Part shown: positions 52,279 to 55,126 of the stretch, in pieces
How the letters are laid out: the number at the start of each line of letters is the position of its first letter
How positions within the stretch are numbered: the stretch's first letter is position 1
Source: Viridibacillus arenosi
GTDB taxonomy: Bacteria > Bacillota > Bacilli > Bacillales_A > Planococcaceae
Reading direction: 5' to 3'
DNA length: 55,126 nt
Assembly: GCF_001955655.1 (NCBI RefSeq)
Contig: NZ_MSPW01000016.1
Span: 1 to 55,126, forward strand
Notes under the pieces: model-generated
The model's input: only the letters and a program-made list of their open reading frames with translations
The model's database searches: none
What the model was told of the DNA's origin: nothing
Translations under genes and position numbers: made by a program

Positions 52279-52316
52279 CTTATCGTTGTAAATCCGCATT
52301 TTCCTGACGATACCCC
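52279..52316 (-). repeat. Right terminal inverted repeat (Tn3 type)
   Basis: On the minus strand it begins GGGGTATC and matches the left repeat at 36 of 38 positions. Confidence 0.9.
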
Positions 52317-52533
52317 TATTAAGAAAGACATTAGAGGAATCTGGAAAAATAGGTAACAAAGTTGTACTGTTTATAAAAAAGTTGCATCGTTTTGCCCCTT
52401 TAGATATGTTTTGTCTAAAGGGGTTTCTGCTACAATATCTTTTTTAATCAACATGTTCTAGTTTAATAATTACTTTACGATTTATTACTAGGAATTATTT
52501 ACACAGTACTTTTTACTCCTTATAAGTTTAAGT
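52317..52533. other. Flank between Tn3-like element and HxlR gene
   Basis: No gene is present. A 10-bp perfect hairpin (CCCCTTTAGA/TCTAAAGGGG, 52395-52423) lies downstream of hxlR on its strand, without a clear T run. Confidence 0.5.
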
Positions 52534-52875
52534 TCATATTTGATTTGCCACGCCCCATTTGCACATTTCCTCTAATATTGGCATTAAACTCTTTCCTTTT
52601 GGCGTTAAGGAGTATTCCACTTTTGGAGGAATTTGAGGGTATTCTTTTCTGTGAACAATTCCAGAGTTCTCTAGTTCGCTTAACTGAGAACTTAACATTT
52701 TGTGAGTGATAGCAGGAATTTTCTGTTTTAACTCTCCATAACGTAAAATCGTATCGGAAGATAATTCATACATTATTTTCATTTTCCACTTGCCACCGAT
52801 TAACGATAATGTGAAGTCAAATGGTCTTTGTTTGTTGCGCCTCATAAAATTATTACTTGATTCTGGCAATAACAT
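52534..52875 (-). CDS. HxlR family transcriptional regulator
   Basis: This 113-aa winged-helix regulator is of the HxlR/MarR-like type. Markers are F-T-L-S-L-I-G-G-K-W-K-M-K-I-M-Y-E-L, LRYGELKQKIPAITHKMLSSQLSELE, GIVHRKEYPQIPPKVEYSLTPKGKSLMPIL. I chose the ATG at 52875, which has GGAGA four bases upstream; a GTG one codon earlier is too close. It is divergent from a flavin reductase-like gene, a usual pairing: HxlR proteins often sense electrophiles, quinones or aldehydes and control neighbouring redox enzymes. Confidence 0.9.
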   Translation of the reverse strand: MLLPESSNNFMRRNKQRPFDFTLSLIGGKWKMKIMYELSSDTILRYGELKQKIPAITHKMLSSQLSELENSGIVHRKEYPQIPPKVEYSLTPKGKSLMPILEEMCKWGVANQI

Positions 52876-53039
52876 CACTCTCCTTTAAGTAAGTATCTAA
52901 CAAAAAAGTGCATACTAGTTTTATTTGTATTCGAGTTTATAATTTAGGATGGGTTCATGAGTGATTCAGAATTCTATAATAATTCTATTATAGATTCGAC
53001 ATATTACTTAATCAAATATAGTTGAAGGAGAATGAATAG

Positions 53040-53663
53040 ATGTCTAAAGAACAGAAACTCATATTTAATACAATTGATTTGAGCGAGGATGAGATGTATA
53101 AATTGTTAATTGGCTCTGTGATACCAAGACCGATTGCATGGGTTTCATCAAAAAGTAAGGATGGCATTTTAAATTTAGCGCCATTCAGCTTTTTTACTGT
53201 GGCTTCTCGAAATCCACCAATACTTTTAATCTCAATAGGACCGGGCGTTAATGAACGAAAGGGAAGCATTAAGGATACGTTAACGAACATTCGTGAAGTG
53301 AAAGAATATATAATTAATATGGTACCTGAGCCGCTTGGGGAAGCGATGTATCGTTCATCGGCTAGTGTAGAGCCAGAGAAAAATGAGTTTGAGCTTGCAG
53401 GAGTGACTGTTCAGAATGGTAAACTTTTGAATGTACCAGCAGTGCTAGAAGCGCCAATCTCAATAGAACTTAAGTTAGACCAAATTATGCCTGTCGGTGG
53501 AGATTATCTAGTGCTTGGAAAAGTTGAATGTGTCCAAATAGATGAAGCAATCTATGCAGGAAACTATAAAATAGCAATCGATAAATGGAAGCCGCTTGCT
53601 AGTTTGGCAGGAGACTTTGCCGGACTAATGCCTTCATTTTCATATGGGCAGAAAGGTACATAA
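53040..53663 (+). CDS. Flavin reductase-like domain protein
   Basis: This 207-aa FMN-binding split-barrel flavoprotein is of the flavin reductase/DIM6-NTAB family. Typical features are LLIGSVIPRPIAWVSSKSKDG, NLAPFSFFTVASRNPP, TLTNIREVKEYIINMVPE, EKNEFELAGVTV and GGDYLVLGKVECV. Members reduce free flavin or supply reduced flavin to a monooxygenase. AAGGAG lies ten bases before the ATG. It is divergent from an HxlR regulator that probably controls it. No partner oxygenase lies in the window. Confidence 0.88.
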   Translation: MSKEQKLIFNTIDLSEDEMYKLLIGSVIPRPIAWVSSKSKDGILNLAPFSFFTVASRNPPILLISIGPGVNERKGSIKDTLTNIREVKEYIINMVPEPLGEAMYRSSASVEPEKNEFELAGVTVQNGKLLNVPAVLEAPISIELKLDQIMPVGGDYLVLGKVECVQIDEAIYAGNYKIAIDKWKPLASLAGDFAGLMPSFSYGQKGT

Positions 53664-53745
53664 ATCATGGTGCAGCATTAATTGTTATACTTAATTCACT
53701 TCGCTTACTAAGAATTAAGTAAAAAAGAGTGTGTAGCTAGACATT

Positions 53746-53783
53746 GGACAGAACCATAGTTAACGGTTCTGTCTTTATTTTTT
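53746..53783 (+). terminator. Terminator after flavin reductase gene
   Basis: GACAGAACC pairs with GGTTCTGTC and is followed by TTTATTTTTTT. Confidence 0.9.
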
Positions 53784-53956
53784 TCGAGATATATTAAATA
53801 GTTATTATTATTTTTAGAGACTTTTCTATAGATCACTCGGAAAAAATGTAAAAAGACAATAAAGTTTAGACCTTTAATTCATTCACCTCTTTTGTTTTTA
53901 AATCCCTTTTAGAATAATGGTTTCCAAATGTCCTTGCTAATATTTTTTTAACTCTT

Positions 53957-54048
53957 CTTGTACTAAACTGCCCCGTTAGTTGAAGAAGGAAACAGTTTTA
54001 CTAACTTCTTGAAGTAATACTATTGAAGCGATATAGGTTAGTTGAAGA
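53957..54048 (-). repeat. Composite dispersed repeat, minus orientation
   Basis: Read on the minus strand: CTTCAACTAACC, then TACTTCAAGAAG, a spacer, then CTTCTTCAACTAAC with loop GGGGCAG and TTTAGTACAAG (53957-53990). It is the last copy seen and the right edge of the repeat-rich region. Confidence 0.7.
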
Positions 54049-54332
54049 GTGTTATTTAATTTATGTTCAACAATGGTCCAGTTTGTTTAGAATCCCTCTC
54101 AAAGAGAGTTAGTTATTTATATTAAGATATTCCGAGTGGTTCTTAACCATTTATCAAATATCAGTAAAATAATTTAGAAACGAAAAAAGGAAAGTACTAA
54201 AATGGAAAACGTATCAAATATAGATAAATTGGAATCAATAAAATCTTTACAATCGACAATCAGTAAACTCGAAAATGCCTTATAGTTTTGTCGACGTAAC
54301 ATTTGGTTAACATTCGCATGATAATTTACACT

Positions 54333-54404
54333 AAGAGATGAAGAGATGAAGAGATGAAGAGATGAAGAGATGAAGAGATGAAGAGATGAAGAGATGAAGA
54401 GGTG
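54333..54404 (+). repeat. Nine tandem 8-bp units forming overlapping minicistrons
   Basis: Eight exact copies of AAGAGATG (54333-54396) are followed by AAGAGGTG (54397-54404). Each unit supplies a purine-rich ribosome-binding-like AAGAG and an ATG. From each ATG the frame is ATG AAG AGA TGA, whose TGA overlaps the next ATG as ATGA. The last minicistron ends at TGA 54403-54405, five bases before the response-regulator ATG at 54411. The final AAGAGGTG serves as that gene's ribosome binding site. The layout predicts stepwise reinitiation and copy-number-dependent expression. Confidence 0.85.
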
Positions 54405-54410
54405 AACGTT

Positions 54411-55088
54411 ATGGTGAAAATTGTTGTCGTGGACGACGAACAATCAATTCGCGCATTGATTAGCTTATATTTAGAAGATGAAGGCTTTACAGTTATTGAA
54501 AAAGAATCTGCGCAAGAGGCCCTCGAATTTATGCTTGGTAATCCGGTCGACTGTGTCATTACCGATATTATGATGCCCGGCATGGACGGTTATAGTTTGA
54601 GCAAGGAAATCCGGGCGTTTTCCAACGTGCCGATGCTCATGATTACTGCGAAATCGGAGCAACAAGATTTAGTGCGAGGTTTCCACGCAGGCACCGACGA
54701 TTATTTAACGAAACCGTTTGATCCCGTTGAAATGGTGGTGCGTGTCAAAGCATTGCTGCGCCGTGCAAACGTTGAGATGCATCAACAAATTCAGCTCGGT
54801 GATTTTACGCTTAATCGGAAAAACTACACACTAAGTGACGGCCTGCAAAGCGAAGTATTGCCACTAAAGGAATTTGAGTTATTATTTTTATTTGCAACGA
54901 ATTGCGAGCTAGTATTTACACGCGACCATTTACTCGAAAAAATATGGGGCCTTGATTACGAAGGAACGGAGCGTACAGTCGATGTGCATATTCGGAAAAT
55001 TCGCAAGCGTTTAGAGAGTCTCGCTATCCCACTCGAAATTCAGACGCTGCGTAATATCGGCTATCGCTTAGGTGAACGCCATGAATAA
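54411..55088 (+). CDS. OmpR-family response regulator
   Basis: This 225-aa response regulator has a receiver domain (about 2-115) with V-V-D-D-E-Q, phospho-Asp in C-V-I-T-D-I-M-M-P-G-M-D-G, I-T-A-K and the Lys in Y-L-T-K-P-F-D-P. A winged-helix domain (about 130-222) has LPLKEFELLFLFATN, FTRDHLLEKIWG, TVDVHIRKIRKRLE and TLRNIGYRL. I chose the ATG at 54411, six bases after AAGAGGTG; the GTG at 54402 is part of that site. It is visibly richer in G and C than its neighbours. Its 3' end overlaps a histidine kinase gene by eight bases. The tandem repeat directly upstream makes its translation unusual. Confidence 0.92.
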   Translation: MVKIVVVDDEQSIRALISLYLEDEGFTVIEKESAQEALEFMLGNPVDCVITDIMMPGMDGYSLSKEIRAFSNVPMLMITAKSEQQDLVRGFHAGTDDYLTKPFDPVEMVVRVKALLRRANVEMHQQIQLGDFTLNRKNYTLSDGLQSEVLPLKEFELLFLFATNCELVFTRDHLLEKIWGLDYEGTERTVDVHIRKIRKRLESLAIPLEIQTLRNIGYRLGERHE

Positions 55089-55126
55089 TCTCACGACACG
55101 CCTATTGTTAAACTTTATTATTACGC
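55081..55126 (+). CDS. Start of sensor histidine kinase gene (partial)
   Basis: ATG at 55081 overlaps the response-regulator stop (55086-55088). The 15 codons in the window read MNNLTTRLLLNFIIT, a basic-then-hydrophobic start typical of a membrane sensor kinase. The rest lies outside the window, so the identity rests on position after an OmpR-type regulator. Confidence 0.6.
   Translation, partial: MNNLTTRLLLNFIIT

Larger units (their letters stand above)
49818..52316. mobile_element. Non-autonomous Tn3-family element carrying WYL regulator and DJ-1/PfpI genes
   Basis: Two 38-bp terminal inverted repeats (49818-49855 and 52279-52316) match at 36 of 38 positions, both beginning GGGGTA and sharing GTCAGGAAAATGCGGATT. 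They closely resemble the Tn3-family ends I remember for Tn1546 and TnXO1. The 2.5 kb between them holds a 5'-truncated resolvase, a HTH-WYL regulator and a DJ-1/PfpI protein, and no transposase. Flanking pentamers (CTAAT left, TATTA right) are not a target duplication. It is likely a passenger cassette mobilised in trans, or the remains of a larger transposon. Confidence 0.85.
53664..54332. other. Intergenic region with terminator and dispersed repeat
   Basis: It holds the flavin-reductase terminator (53746-53783) and a minus-orientation composite repeat (53957-54048). A 27-codon frame (54202-54285, beginning MENVSNIDKLESIK, with AGGAAAG upstream) could be a short peptide or a truncated gene start. 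Nothing else is supported. Confidence 0.5.

Noticed and set aside
49818..52316. Complete autonomous Tn3-type transposon
   Set aside because: There is no transposase gene between the inverted repeats and the resolvase is truncated.
49813..52321. Target-site duplication at the Tn3-like element
   Set aside because: The flanking pentamers CTAAT and TATTA do not match in either orientation.
38650..54048. Interpretation of the dispersed repeats as integron attC sites
   Set aside because: Copies lack the paired R/L core sites and the GTTRRRY end, vary in orientation, and no integrase is present. A REP/MITE-like family fits better.
38650..54048. Interpretation of the dispersed repeats as a CRISPR array
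   Set aside because: Copies are kilobases apart with genes between them and show no regular spacers.
54174..54583. Two minus-strand frames rich in LFISSSLH repeats
   Set aside because: They are translations of the 8-bp tandem repeat on the opposite strand and overlap the response-regulator start. There is no ribosome binding site.

Overview
The window looks like a chromosomal segment of a low-GC Gram-positive of the order Bacillales. The signs are strong GGAGG-type ribosome binding sites, frequent TTG and GTG starts, hairpin-plus-T-run terminators, lipobox and Gram-positive signal peptides, TetR/MocR/LacI/GntR/PadR/HxlR/MerR regulators, and peptidoglycan genes (VanY-type carboxypeptidase, D-Ala-D-Ala ligase, alanine racemase). 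I cannot name the genus with confidence. A spore former related to Lysinibacillus, Solibacillus or Bacillus is plausible, but no definitive sporulation gene is present.

Layout. 0-3.4 kb: deoD, an MFS transporter and a GntR/UTRA regulator, with a repeated operator-like 9-mer. 3.4-8.4 kb: a formate/nitrite channel, a divergent DHA2 efflux pump/TetR pair, and a PadR-HAAS-membrane protein operon whose last product is four exact 51-residue repeats. 8.4-13.8 kb: MocR regulator, LysE exporter with divergent XRE-cupin regulator across a 12-bp dyad, GNAT, EamA transporter, a decayed fragment and a lipoprotein. 14-19.2 kb: LacI regulator, permease, aldehyde dehydrogenase and iron-type alcohol dehydrogenase, probably one catabolic unit of unknown substrate. 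19.4-25.3 kb: large secreted propeller/Ig protein, TSUP permease, topoisomerase III. 25.5-30.5 kb: VanR/VanS/VanY-like set and a second TetR/DHA2 pair. 30.6-38.5 kb: anchored hypothetical protein, GlcG/HbpS, PepD dipeptidase, DinB, a frameshifted metallo-beta-lactamase-fold pseudogene, beta-helix protein and a saccharopine-dehydrogenase-like protein.

38.6-54.1 kb is accessory in character. It holds a compact ddlR-ddl-alr operon, then short genes (small membrane protein, Cys-rich duplicated protein, YfbR-like HD protein, polysaccharide deacetylase, DUF3888-like protein, MerR regulator with a lipoprotein deiminase homologue) separated by copies of a dispersed palindromic repeat with core TAACGGGGCAGGTTA. 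I saw no copies in the first 38 kb. Inside this region lies a 2.5-kb non-autonomous Tn3-family element (49818-52316) with 38-bp terminal inverted repeats close to those I remember for Tn1546. It carries a decayed resolvase, a WYL regulator and a DJ-1/PfpI protein.

54.2-55.1 kb ends with a response regulator and the start of its kinase. The response regulator is preceded by nine tandem copies of the 8-mer AAGAGATG (the last has one mismatch). These form a chain of overlapping four-codon minicistrons (ATG AAG AGA TGA) that ends just upstream of the start codon, so this is a possible copy-number-variable translational control element.

The strongest leads are the minicistron repeat, the dispersed terminator/palindrome repeat, the Tn3-like passenger element and the MerR-type promoter with a 19-bp spacer upstream of the deiminase-like lipoprotein.
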